This document shows, piece by piece, positions 54,131-64,000 of a stretch of DNA of 64,000 nt (position 1 is its first letter; every line of letters begins with the position of its first letter). A program made the translations under genes and the position numbers. The notes beneath the pieces are model-generated. The model was not told the DNA's origin and did no database searches. It worked only from the letters and a program-made list of their open reading frames with translations. The stretch spans positions 124,001 through 188,000 of the forward strand of contig PYSS01000036.1 in NCBI GenBank assembly GCA_003049465.1. Reading direction: 5' to 3'. This stretch comes from Magnaporthiopsis rhizophila (Eukaryota > Ascomycota > Sordariomycetes > Magnaporthales > Magnaporthaceae).

Positions 54131-54510
54131 ACCGCATTGATAGAGGGGAGCAGCCGAGGGTAAAAAGCGGCAAGCAAGGAAATAGTTGGCGTACCGGAGT
54201 CGGCTTTGCGGCAATATGTCGTGTTTGACATTTGGTGGGTGCCCAGAGGCGCATTGCCATGACCAGGAGCACAAGAGGCCTTCGCGGTGGGCCAATCCAT
54301 CCGCTCCTCAAAAACATCATGTCACGCACGCGGCGAAATCTGCCTGGAGGGATTAGATGGCGTGAGGAACTATATAGGGACTACACGATCTCGCCCTTTA
54401 ATAACTGAAAAACACTCAGTTGAGCTTGGGGATGTGAGCATCAACAGACATCATACGGGACAACCTCCTCAGCCGGTAATGCTACATCATCTCTATCCGG
54501 CTTGCACCCC

Positions 54511-55678
54511 TCACACCGTCGACTTGACAGTCTCACGGATGCTCTCCTCCAGCGAGATCCAGCTGCGGCCCGCCCACTTCTTCAGCAGCGACAGCCCCAG
54601 TTCGACATCAAGGGTCTCGCCCTGCAGACCCTCGACGCCGGGGAAGTCGTCCCTAAACTTGCGGTTCGGGTAGGACCGCCGGAGGATAGCGAGGATCGTG
54701 TTCCAGTTGAACTTTTGGTCCGCCGTGATGATGCGCTGGCTCTTCACGTCCGGGTCGACGGCGGCGGCGTAGTGGACGGTTGCGACGTCCTTGACGTTGA
54801 TATGGATCACTGTTTGTATCAAAAGAAGATATAAAAAAAACGAAAGTGTTAGCTATCATGGGGGAATTGGGTTCGAACGGGACGGGGTGGTATGCGGCAA
54901 TCCGGGTGGGGAGTGAAGTGTTCTTACGCATCAGCTTCTCTGGTGGCGGGGTTCCCGTGCCGTCGTAGAGGTTCATCAGCCAGCCGGGCGTGGTGTTGAG
55001 GTGTCCCTTCGTATAAAAAGGACCAAAAACGGTGGCCGGGTGCACCGTGTTGAACACAAAGCCGGGCTTCTCCTCTGCCATCAGCTTCCACGCCGCCTTC
55101 TCGGCCAGGATCTTGCTGGCCTGGTACACGACGAAGCCGTGCTCGTCGGCGGTGTCAGACGACGGCGGGCTGTAAGCCCTTTGGACGTCCTCCTCGTTCC
55201 ACGAAGCCTGGTTTATGGTCACGACGTTGTCGGTCCTGGTGCCGACGTGGTAGAGCGTCCCGATGGTGGAGCAGTGTACGAACCGCTTGACCGAAGGCTC
55301 TGCCGCCGCGGCGCGGAGCAGGTTGATCAGCGAGGACACGATGCCCGGGATCACCTTCTCCGGGTCCGGGTCGAACGTGACGAGGCTGGCAACGTTGATG
55401 ATAGCGGCGGCGCCCTTGATGGCGTCATTGTAGGCGCCGGGGGCGGCCATGTCCGGCACGTCGGCAAGCTCGAGCGTCCCGTCTTTGGCGTACTTTTCGA
55501 AAACGCCCTCGGAGAAGTAGGCGGCCTTGGCGCGGTTGCGGACGGTGCCGCGCACGCGATAGCCGTTTTGGAGGAACTCCAGGACGGTGCTGGCGGCGAT
55601 GTAGCCCGAGGCACCGGTGACGAGGACCAAAGAGCCCTTGGGGATGGCGAGGGCCGGCGAGGCATCCACAGAGCTCAT
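54511..55678 (-). CDS. NAD(P)-dependent extended SDR (dihydroflavonol reductase / Gre2-like)
   Basis: Two exons, 55678-54928 and 54809-54511 (donor GTAAGA, acceptor ACAG), give 349 residues. The NAD(P) motif is LVLVTGASGYIAAST (TGASGYIA, residues 21-28). The catalytic Tyr185 and Lys189 are in VVYQASKILAEKAAWKL, and the upstream Ser lies in FVHCSTIGTLYH. NTVHPATVFGP is the usual substrate-side motif of this family. The C-terminal part, INVKDVATVHYAAAVDP, is also canonical. These cytosolic enzymes reduce aldehydes and ketones (for example methylglyoxal, or biosynthetic intermediates) with NADPH; the substrate is not readable. The C terminus, SLEESIRETVKSTV, is complete. Flanked by decayed sequence on one side and a transcription-factor-like gene on the other. 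Confidence 0.9.
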
Positions 55679-56554
55679 TTTTGGAATGTTGGGACGGAAA
55701 GAGTTTGGGGAGAAGATGAGGGATATTAGAGATTTTTGAGAGGCTTCTGAGGTTGTTGCCGGAGTTTTCCCTCTTGATGCTGGTGCTGGTGAGGCGTACT
55801 GCTGTTGAACAGAAGTGCAAGTCTACGGGCGGCTTCAAGGGGTTTTTATACTCTCGCCGAGAGTCCTTCTGGACCAGCGGAGTGCTCGGCCTTCCATCGC
55901 ATATTACAAATGAGGCCGCCGTGATCACTCAGGGATGACGCGTTTATTTGTTCGATGCTCTTCCAAGTACGTCCCACTGATCAGGTCGCATGCGAAGGAG
56001 GAAGCTTGGAAGCCGGCCATGTCGGAGAAGTCGGTCCTATGGGAGCAGAGGGACACCGAGCGGGGCGGGAAGGCTTGTCAATGCCACTCCTCCTTGCCCG
56101 GTAGACAGCGCCCTAGCGAAACTGAGTATCGAGAACCGCCCTGCAACGCATTGCCGATATGTCCTGGGCCCATGTCCGAAATAGGAATTTGCACTCTTAC
56201 ACGCCGCGCCCGCCCAAAGAGGAAGTTGTCAGCCTTCCTTCCCAAAAGGGAATTTGCAGATTTGTTGCGCGATGCCAGAAATGGAACTTGTGGACAAATG
56301 CGAGCTCGCTTTGAGCTGACAAATGCTCGATCGAAGGCCTCGAGTAGGTGGCCCTGCCATGGCTTGCGCCTCTCCGTCAGAGCCACAATATGGGCTGGTA
56401 TTCTTGGCTGATCGGCCGAGACTCTGGCTTCTCCCGACGAAATTGTCATGACGAGCGAAGGGCTTAATGCGGCAGTTGCAGCCCCTATCAGTTCCTTTTG
56501 TGCGCAATACTGGCAGCGCCTCTTGAAACACGTGGCCGAGAGACTTCCTTTACG
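55679..56554. other. Divergent intergenic region
   Basis: 876 bases between the starts of the extended SDR (minus) and the transcription-factor-like gene (plus). No frame with a motif; presumably both promoters. Confidence 0.45.
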
Positions 56555-57773
56555 ATGGACGGCAGGCGGAGCGAAAGCTCAGTCGGCGAGGAAGAATCCG
56601 CGCCGGTCGATAGCACCAGACGCACGAGGGGCTGGGGGCTAACCTTCATCAACGCCGCCCACCCGACCGACGCGCTGAGCCGGCAGGCGCTCAGCAACAT
56701 TCGCGCGCACGTCGCCCGAGACGCTCACGCACGGGGCAGGCGGGTAGCGGTGCGCGGCGCCGGGTCCACGCGCAGGCCCTCGTCGCCATCGGGCGGCAGC
56801 GGCAGCAGCAGGGCCAGGGTGGCCACGTTCGCTTCTGCACCCTTGACACGGCGAGACACCAGCGCCCAGAGCCTCACAGCGGCGGCGCCGGCTAACCGCC
56901 CTCGTCGCCGTCGTCGTGATCACGAGGCATGCTCACCCAACGACGTGGCCTGGAGCTGGGATCCGTTCCAGAGCCTCGTGCGGCCCGTCAGCGACACGGA
57001 GGCTTTTCTGATCGATCATTGCAAGTTTCCCCACCCATTCCTGTGTCATATCTACCTATCCCGCTCGTTACCCACCCGGACGCTAGGAAAAAGCCTGACT
57101 GACTGACAAACCCCGAGCAAAAAAGACGTCAACTACGCCATAGAAAACGACCGCGCCTGCTGCGAGTCGGCCGACAGGGCCATGCGCGCCATGCTCCGGG
57201 GCGCCTGGGTCCCCTTTGCGCTGTCGGACGAGGGCGCGCTCGCGGCCGTGCTGACGCAGGCCTGCCGCAGTGTGCTCGAGATCCTTCCGCAGCGAGGTCG
57301 ACACCTGGCCGCGGCATCCGTTGGGGCGACGACTACCACCGAGGCCTACTACTCGCGCCTGATGCTGCTGTACAAGGGCCTCTGCATCCGCTCGACCAAC
57401 GTGTCGCTCACGCTCGAGTGGCCGCACGTCAGCGACGCCACCATTGCCAAGTCCATCATGATGGGGACCGAGGAGGTAGGATTTCTTGTATATCAACTGT
57501 TCCCGGCTTCATCCGTTTTTTTTCTCTTCTTCCCTTTGCGGCTTTGGCCCAAAAAATTGCTGCTAACCCACGCTCATACAGAGGATCGCGGGAAACATGG
57601 ACGCCTGGCTGGTCCACGCCTTTGCTGTTTCGCGCATGACGGAGCAGCGCGGCGGTCCCTCACGCCTCGGCCTCTCGGGCTTTTTGACGCGGTGTGCGGG
57701 CAACTGCATCGCGCTGGCACAGCGGTTCAGGGAGCAGCGCGCCAACCTCCCGGTGCGCTGTACTATGGACTGA
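56555..57773 (+). CDS. Fungal-specific transcription-factor-like protein (DUF3468 type) without zinc cluster
   Basis: Three exons, 56555-57020, 57126-57475 and 57582-57773, give 335 residues. The first intron has a GC donor (GCAAGT) and an AAAAG acceptor; joining restores AFLIDHY-VNYAIENDRACCE. The N terminus has the family's opening motif LTFINAAHPTDALSRQALSN, followed by basic sequence (ANRPRRRRRDHEA) and then WSWDPFQSLVRPVSDTEAFL. The later part shows the helical C-terminal domain of fungal zinc-cluster regulators (HVSDATIAKSIMMGTEER, NMDAWLVHAFAVSRMTEQRG). No Zn2Cys6 cluster is present, as is usual for this subgroup. The protein is shorter than the 450-550 residues I expect, ending RANLPVRCTMD, so a 3' exon may be missed or the gene truncated. 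Targets unknown. Confidence 0.72.
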
Positions 57774-57947
57774 AAATCACTACTTTTGTTTCCTGGATAT
57801 CTCTACTTTCAGCATCTGGCTTGTATCATACAAGAACATGCCATATATTATCTCCAAGTTTTAACCGCATTACAAACTCAAGTCTAGTTACCGCTGTAAA
57901 TGCACCGCGGTAGATGGAGGAATCTCAAAAAGCAGCACTTGGTCATC

Positions 57948-60250
57948 TCACAGCTGGAACGGCCGGTCGCTCCGCGTAATGTAGATCTCTCCCACGAGCA
58001 CCGAGCAGCCTACAGCAGTGGCGATGCCGATAATGGGCGCGTTCACACGCAAAAACTCGAGGCGGCGCACGATGACGCCCTTGGATAGCAGGATGTCGCG
58101 CCACAGCAGACCAGCCAGAGAGGCGCAGAAGACGGAGCTGAAGGCGCCAAAGTTGACGCCCACGGCCATGCTGTAGACGGCGCCCCAGAAGGCGCGGTCG
58201 CTGATCGTGCGGCCCTCGCTGGCCAGGATGACCTGCCACGCCTGGAGGATGCGACAGAGGAGGATGGTGGTGCCGATGTTGGTGCCGGTAAACTTTAAGT
58301 AGAGAAGTTGTTGTTAGTTCAGGGTAGATTAGGGGGTGAGGAAGCGGGAGGGGAACGGGGAGAAAAAGAACCTACGTTGGACAGAAAAACGCCCAGGAAC
58401 CCCATGCCGGCGATGGCGCCCACGACGTCGGTCCTCTGCACCCACGCGTCCCAGCCGTAGGCGAACAGCGGCACCCACCCTCTGGTCACCAGCGCCTCGA
58501 CGAGGATGAACATGGAAAACGCAAACGGCACGAGCGCAAACGGGAGGCGCGTGAGGACCGTCGACGCCGCGGGGAAGGTGTCGCGCCACCACGTGTTGGC
58601 GTGGCGCGCCGCCGACACGATCGTCGCGGGCTGGGCGTCCTGCAGTGCCTGCCGGTGCTGCAGCTCCCGCGTCACGGCCGCGGCCCGTTCCTCGGCCGAG
58701 CTGTGCTCATCCCAGAGCCGCGGCGACGGTGCCGGGTGCGTCTTTTCGCCGTCCGACGACGAGCCGGCGGGGTTGAACGTCGTGCCGTTGTCGCTGCCGT
58801 TGTCGCTGCCGTTGTCGGCCCGTGCCTCCGCAGCCGCCTTGCTACGCAGCTCTTCCTCGACCGCGACGCGCTCGGCGAGGGCGCGGCCGCGGCTAGCGAC
58901 GGCGCGTGTCCCGTGGCGCCCGTGCCAGCCTGACAGGACGTCGTGGCAGAAGCAGAGGAAGGCGGCTGGGGCCGTGACGTACATGACGGGTGTCGGGTGG
59001 CCGCCGCGGCTGGCGGTGATGGCGTTGATCAGCAGCACCGAGACCAGTGTGGCACCCATAATGACGCAGCTGACGACGGCGTGGCGGCGGTCCAGGTACG
59101 GGTTGAGGATCTCGCCGACGGGGGTGCGGTCCTCGCCGTAGCCGGCGAACGGCACGTTGGGGTTCACGGGCTCGTGCTCCTTCTCGGCGTCGGAGAGGGT
59201 GTGCATGTCGATGGAGCGCGGGATGAGCTTCTCGGACCGGAACACGAGGAACAGCAAGCATGGACACAGCACGAGCGCCGTGACAACAGCCGGCACGATC
59301 ATGTTGGCCGTGTAGTCGATAAACTTGATCTGGAAGGCGCCGGCCAGCACCAGGTTCGTCGGGTTAGACGACACAAGGATGGCTGAGCTGATGTTGGCTA
59401 CGGCGAATTGCGAGAAGATCCAAGCTCGCGCCTTCGAGATGTTACTCGAGGCTCGGAACATGTACGCCAAAAAAGCCGTGCCTGAAGCAAGTAACCGGCG
59501 GTCAGCGGGGACGGCAGGTCAGGCAGGGGTCAACGCAGGCGAGAGATCTGACCAGACAGCACGATGGGGTCGTTTCCGATCACCGTCCCCACGGCAAAGA
59601 AGAACCAGTAGAGATACGTGTACAGCCGCCGGCCATGGGAGCCGCTCTTTTTGAGGACTCGGAATGCGAGATACTTGAGCAGGCCGGAGGCGTCGATCGA
59701 GATGGCGATGTAGGCCAAGGTGATGAAGAAAACCATGACATCGATGGGCTCGACATGGTTGGCGCCGACAGTGCCTACGCGGGTGTGGTCAGAATACTGT
59801 TTTGCTTCAGGCGGTTTCTTCACGACTACCACAAGGGGCGTCAAATACATACCCGCGTAGACTTCGTCACGTCCAATGGCCTGACAGGCGAGCAGCAGGA
59901 GACATGCGTAGAGGGGCGCCGTAATGGTGCTGATGTGCAGCCTCAGAATCTTCCAACGACTGGACCCTTCCTTATGTTCAAGCTTGGGGGTGATGCGCAA
60001 GCTGGCGAGCCCTGCTAGGAGCGCGTTCCATGCCGGCCTCGGAACGGGTATGGGGATGTAGAATGGAAAGCTGACAACAGTGTCTGACCCGAGCGTTTGG
60101 CGATTAGTACAGATCCCTAGGCGAACAAAGAGGAGGGCTACGTCAAGGGGAAAACTTGCTCGTGATGGCAAAGAGGATGATCGTGAGGATGGAGCGCCAG
60201 TCCCTGATCATCGTTGTGTCAGGAGGCGGGGGTCGTTGGCCCGCATCCAT
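57948..60250 (-). CDS. ArsB/NhaD/CitMHS-type anion or Na+/H+ transporter
   Basis: Five exons, 60250-60156, 60070-59853, 59774-59553, 59481-58376 and 58292-57948, splice in frame to 661 residues. Hydrophobic spans fill both halves: SILTIILFAITS, HISTITAPLYACLLLLACQA, VMVFFITLAYIAISIDASGL, AVGTVIGNDPIVLSGTAFLA, VANISSAILVSSNPTNLVLA (the conserved SSNPTNLV loop of ion-transporter superfamily members), then FTGTNIGTTILLCRILQAWQ and GVNFGAFSSVFCASLAGLLW. These two re-entrant motifs are typical of ArsB/NhaD-like permeases. A long hydrophilic loop (about residues 350-450) holds three DNGS repeats and many charged residues. Fungal members are vacuolar or plasma membrane; the ion (citrate, phosphate, arsenite, Na+) is not readable. 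Confidence 0.88.
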
Positions 60251-62226
60251 CTTGAAGGCTATGATCGATAAACTCGAGGAGGTGCAAAAAAAGAGAAAGC
60301 AGGCGAGCAAGAACGAAGTGAAAGGTGAGTGACGGGAGAGGCACAGTTATCTGATGGCCGCAGTCTGGGGGAGGTCGTTCTGGGCTCGGGAGCTCCTTCC
60401 CTCTCGTCGGTCTGCACAAGCGGTCTATTATAGACGGGGTCTCGCTACAGAAAGTGATATACCAGACCGGGGATCACGCCCTAGGTATCACCCGTGGCTA
60501 CAAGAACCTAGTCCTCGCCAACGGGTCGCCGGGGGCCCAGCCAAGCAACATCCGCAAACGCGGAGCCGGGCGCGGCGTGGTGTAGCCACAATTAAAAGCA
60601 CTCTAGATGTTGTCAGACACGATGATTTGGAAGCACGGATCCGCCAATGGAGTTCGCCAATATGTTTCCGGAAAGAGTCGCTGGCAGGGCAGATACCTCT
60701 GCCGGCCGACGTTTCAGCGATAGCAACGACAAATGGCGATTAGGAAAGGTTGATGCAATTGGTGATGCAGCTAGCGGCTGGGGACGGATCGCAGCGAACC
60801 CGAAGAGATACGCAGCACAGCCCCAGCCGCGCCAGGCGCGCGGAGACGCAATATAAAGTCAGAACTTGACGAGATGCAAAAGCGGCGTCTCGGAGCCAAG
60901 GCGTGGACGTTTGCAGCGACGTGTCGGTGTAGCGGGGTGGCGCCGGCGGTGGGGAATATGGAGGAGAAAAAAAGGGAAAAAAAGGATATATGCCGCAACA
61001 AAGGTCTGCGCCACATTGACGAGTTTGCCGGGATAAGGTTGTCAAGTCTTGCACGGCAGCCCAACTGTCAGGCGTCTGCCAATTGGGTTGAGGGTGGCTG
61101 TGCCTTGCAATATCGGGCTGCTCGCAACCAAGAGAGTTGTAAATGTAGTTTGGCTGCCAGTTTTTGTGCACAGCCCGAATGCGACGCTGCCATGTGGATG
61201 CTCGCTCCGCAAATGCTACGTCGTACCGTCTGTCACTCTGTGAAGCTTTCTAGATCCGTTAACAAATTGAAGCCATTTGGGAATAGGTGGGGGAACCACA
61301 TTGCAACCACCAAAGTACAAATCTGAGATCCTGTGACGGCTTTTTTATTGACTCGAGCAGCCGTATTCGTCAAGGGCCGCGGCAAATCATTTCAAGATCT
61401 CCACAAGGAAATACCTGGTATTACAGGCTCAAGGATGGGCGGGCTTCCGTATCAAACGAAATTCGACGAGAAAAAGCTAACATCGAAGAAATGACAAGTG
61501 GAAACAGAGTTGAAGTTGGTGCCCAATAGTTTGTAAGATAATTTAGGCCACGTATCTATCTGTCATACATTTCCCAAACTGCCTTTGCGACAAAGTGAGC
61601 AGAAATTTTATCTACAGACGTCCCCACAGACCCAGAGCCAAAAGCACCGAAGCAGGCGGCGAATAGACACGACAGGTCTTGTCCTCAGCACCGAGTCGAC
61701 GGGCCAACAGGCAGGCCCCGCATGCTTATCCGCCCTGGTTCCCGGGTCAAGATACGACAGCAGCATACTAGTAGGCATCATGACGCAATGGCCAGCGTAA
61801 AACGCAGCCGGCAACGTATAGTCCCGGCCGAAGCCGAGGTCCTGGCTAGTCATGACGGGCGGCCCGGTGCAGCGGGAAGGCGAACTTGGCTTTGGCGGTG
61901 TGCTGCAGAAACGCGCCGACGGAGTGCGCGCCAGCCGCGTAGGTAGTATTTCACACCGTACGACTCAGTCACGTACGGCTACAGGCTACAAAGAAAAAAA
62001 AAAAAAAAAGGGAGGATCAGGCCGATGAAAGCCGCGATGCCTACGACAAATGTAGTGCAGCTCGAGTTTTAATGCACCAGCCGTACAAGATCAGCGCGGG
62101 TGGTGCAGGCATGGCGGCGCCGCTTTTAAGGGCAGCCGCCACTCGGGCCGAAGCCTGGTGCCTGCAGCGGAAATACTCTGAAAACTTGGTGGTGGTCGAA
62201 GAATGGGCTTTATGTTGAGCATTGGG
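60251..62226. other. Intergenic region, no gene seen
   Basis: Nearly 2 kb upstream of the transporter. Only short frames without motifs, and an A run at about 61994-62009. Confidence 0.45.
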
Positions 62227-62898
62227 TCAGCTGCTGCGCCGCGGGCGCAACGTCCAGCTTGGTTCCCGATCACGTCGATCGCGGGCCCGGTCATGATGGC
62301 CGGATGAGCGACATCTTGTAATTTTTTCAGCATGCTCCAGTCTGCTGGCTTGGCCGGGTCGCCGGGTCCGTCCCGGGGCGACGGCGTCTTTGTCCAAGTC
62401 GACGGTCGTGGCCTCGTGGGAGACCCCGCTACCTATACTGCCGTTGCCGCCCTCGAACTGTGAGTGGTTTTGAGCAGGCAAAGGCGGCAAGTCCTGCAGA
62501 ACGGGAAGGTTCTCGCCCGTGACATGTCCACTGAGCGGTGGCGGCATGTAGCTCGCCCAGTCAAGAGGAAGTGTTTGGCTTGGGTAGACTGGGCTGGGTG
62601 GCGCTTCGGGAGCCGGCTGCTTCCACCTGAAAAGTGGCCCTTTCCACGTCGGGCTACATAGCGTTGCCTCTGGACGGTGTCCTGGCGCGATAGCCTCTGG
62701 CAACAATGGAGGATAGGGAATGGCGGTGGTCAGGTCTGATGGACATCTGGTGTGCTGCCGCCAGACGTGATCTTGCCGTTGGGATAGGTGATGTTGGCTC
62801 CCTGGGAACCGGCGCACTCGCATCACCACCCAGCGGTGACCACTGCTCTGGCCATTCCTGTGGCATGGCTCTGGTGTCCAGCCCAAGATTCCCGCCAA
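62227..62898 (-). other. Possible coding exon or relic, low confidence
   Basis: A 224-codon open frame with a Pro-rich, low-complexity but protein-like stretch (SPVYPSQTLPLDWASYMPPP, VLQDLPPLPAQNHSQFEGGN). The frame has no ATG at its 5' end and no splice-linked partner that I could find. A neighbouring frame continues in protein-like style (LKKLQDVAHPAIMTGPAIDV), which suggests a frameshifted relic. It could also be chance in GC-rich DNA. Confidence 0.2.
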
Positions 62899-64000
62899 GG
62901 AAAGATAGAGAGCACGTATTAGGAACAGAGGCGTCGTATCCTCGCTATCGGAGACGGCCGTACCTCAAGCCGTCGCCACATTCGATCATTTCAAATGATC
63001 GAACGCGGTGGCCGTCAACCACCGTGGTCGGGTTTCTTGGAAGTCGTCTCCAATTTTGCTTGGGAAGGTTGGAGCTTGGAGTCACCCTGGTCCGATATTA
63101 ATATATGTCATTCAGGCCTCGTTGGATGCGTGTGGCACCTCGGCCCATGCAAAGCTCAATCCCGGCCTCCCAAGCCCTGTATAAGCGAAGACGGCGAAGT
63201 TCTCTGGGACAGCATGCCAAACGCTGTTGTTCGACCAAGCCATCGTAAAGTAATGCTGTCATGAAAAAAGGACCAGTATTTTTTTTTAATTTTATTTTAT
63301 TATTTTATTATGGTGATCTCGCCGCCCTCTCTCGTCCCTCCGGTTCTTGCGACGGACCGAATCGCGAACCGGATCCGAAGCCAGACACACCCCTGGCCCT
63401 GGTACTGCAGCGTCGTATTGATTGTGGATTCCATGCCAGCGATGAGCAAAACAAGCAGTTTTTCTCAAATTCAACGGCCTTAAAACAACGCCGGCATTTG
63501 CGTGGTACGGCGTTTATTGCAACTGTGTAATTGCTGGTTACGTCACCCCCAGATCAGCATATATGATCAACCCATACCAAGGTGCTATCTTTAAAACATC
63601 GTGCCCTCTTCCAAACACACGAATGCCACGGATCCGCTCCTGCAACCTCCAGGTCTCGGTCACACCAGCGTCTGCGGCTTTACCATTTCGGAGAGCACAG
63701 CTACTTCGCCAATGTGGATAGCAGTCCCCTCCGAGGAGTAATATTGCCAGAGCAGGAGCTCCACGGGTCGTATCCGCCCTCAAACGGACTGGAGACAATA
63801 TACAACGAGAAGAAGATGAGAAAGTCAACGCAAGTGAGCAACGTACGTAGCGGAAACTCCACATGGGGCAAATTATATCATCCCATAATCGCGGTCTCAT
63901 CTATCCTCGACCCTCTTAGAATGGGATGGATAGGATTACACAAAGGCCTGGCTTGTCCAAAGAGATACTTACAACGGCTACTTACCTGTTCAGAATTTAC
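62899..64000. other. Right-hand end of window, no gene seen
   Basis: 1.1 kb with an AT-rich stretch at 63269-63310 and short frames on both strands. A 120-residue minus frame at 63538-63900 has no motif. A gene crossing the right edge cannot be excluded. Confidence 0.4.

Overview
This window is nuclear DNA of a filamentous ascomycete, most likely a Sordariomycete. Genes lie on both strands, are mostly interrupted by short GT-AG introns, and are separated by long UTR/intergenic stretches. The content is typical of Pezizomycotina: a HET-domain incompatibility gene, a 2EXR-type gene, a P450, Dal5-type MFS and SDR genes, a pepsin-like secreted protease and a fungal transcription-factor-like protein. 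I cannot name the species. Gene models were built by hand from reading frames, splice sites and remembered family motifs, with no database search.

Layout. 1-5.4 kb: 5' part of a peroxisomal fatty-acyl ABC half-transporter (minus, cut at Walker A), a type I secretory-pathway membrane protein (plus) and a WW-domain protein (minus). 6.3-8.9 kb: an SDR (plus) and a Dal5-like MFS permease (minus), convergent. 10.8-12.8 kb: a six-exon P450. 13.6-16.6 kb: the ER-lumenal Hsp70 Lhs1/GRP170, ending in HEEL. 18.1-20.9 kb: a PaxM-like FAD monooxygenase joined to a polytopic membrane domain, with a 37-nt T run in one intron. 21.5-23.4 kb: a DAO-family amine oxidoreductase. 26.5-27.9 kb: an aspartic protease. 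29.9-30.9 kb: a small coiled-coil protein. 33.3-34.7 kb: a conserved fungal gene of unknown function. 36.7-37.4 kb: an IFI6/ISG12-like protein with a 15-unit acidic repeat tail. 38.0-39.1 kb: a 2EXR-type gene. 39.4-41.1 kb: an orphan membrane protein beside a 5-N assembly gap. 42.2-45.3 kb: a centrosomin-motif (Cnn_1N) protein. 48.8-50.5 kb: a HET gene. 51.3-52.2 kb: a secreted Lys/Thr-rich protein. 52.8-54.1 kb: decayed coding sequence. 54.5-55.7 kb: a Gre2/dihydroflavonol-reductase-like SDR. 56.6-57.8 kb: a fungal transcription-factor-like protein with a GC-AG intron. 57.9-60.3 kb: an ArsB/NhaD/CitMHS-type ion transporter. The last 3.7 kb holds nothing convincing.

The most interesting observation is that three accessory genes (2EXR at 39.03 kb, HET at 49.39 kb, unknown family at 34.52 kb) are each open from end to end except for one in-frame TAG. 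In the 2EXR gene the TAG replaces the conserved Trp of the family's leading motif. Each TAG sits in the loop of a small hairpin that can be drawn by eye. This is the pattern expected of genes whose UAG is changed to UGG by the A-to-I mRNA editing known from sexual stages of Sordariomycetes. Light RIP-type C-to-T mutation, or ordinary decay, is the main alternative.

The housekeeping genes (ABC transporter, Lhs1, centrosomin-motif protein) are intact. No obvious biosynthetic cluster is present: the P450, SDR, MFS and FAD enzymes are spread out and no backbone synthase (PKS, NRPS, terpene synthase) was seen.
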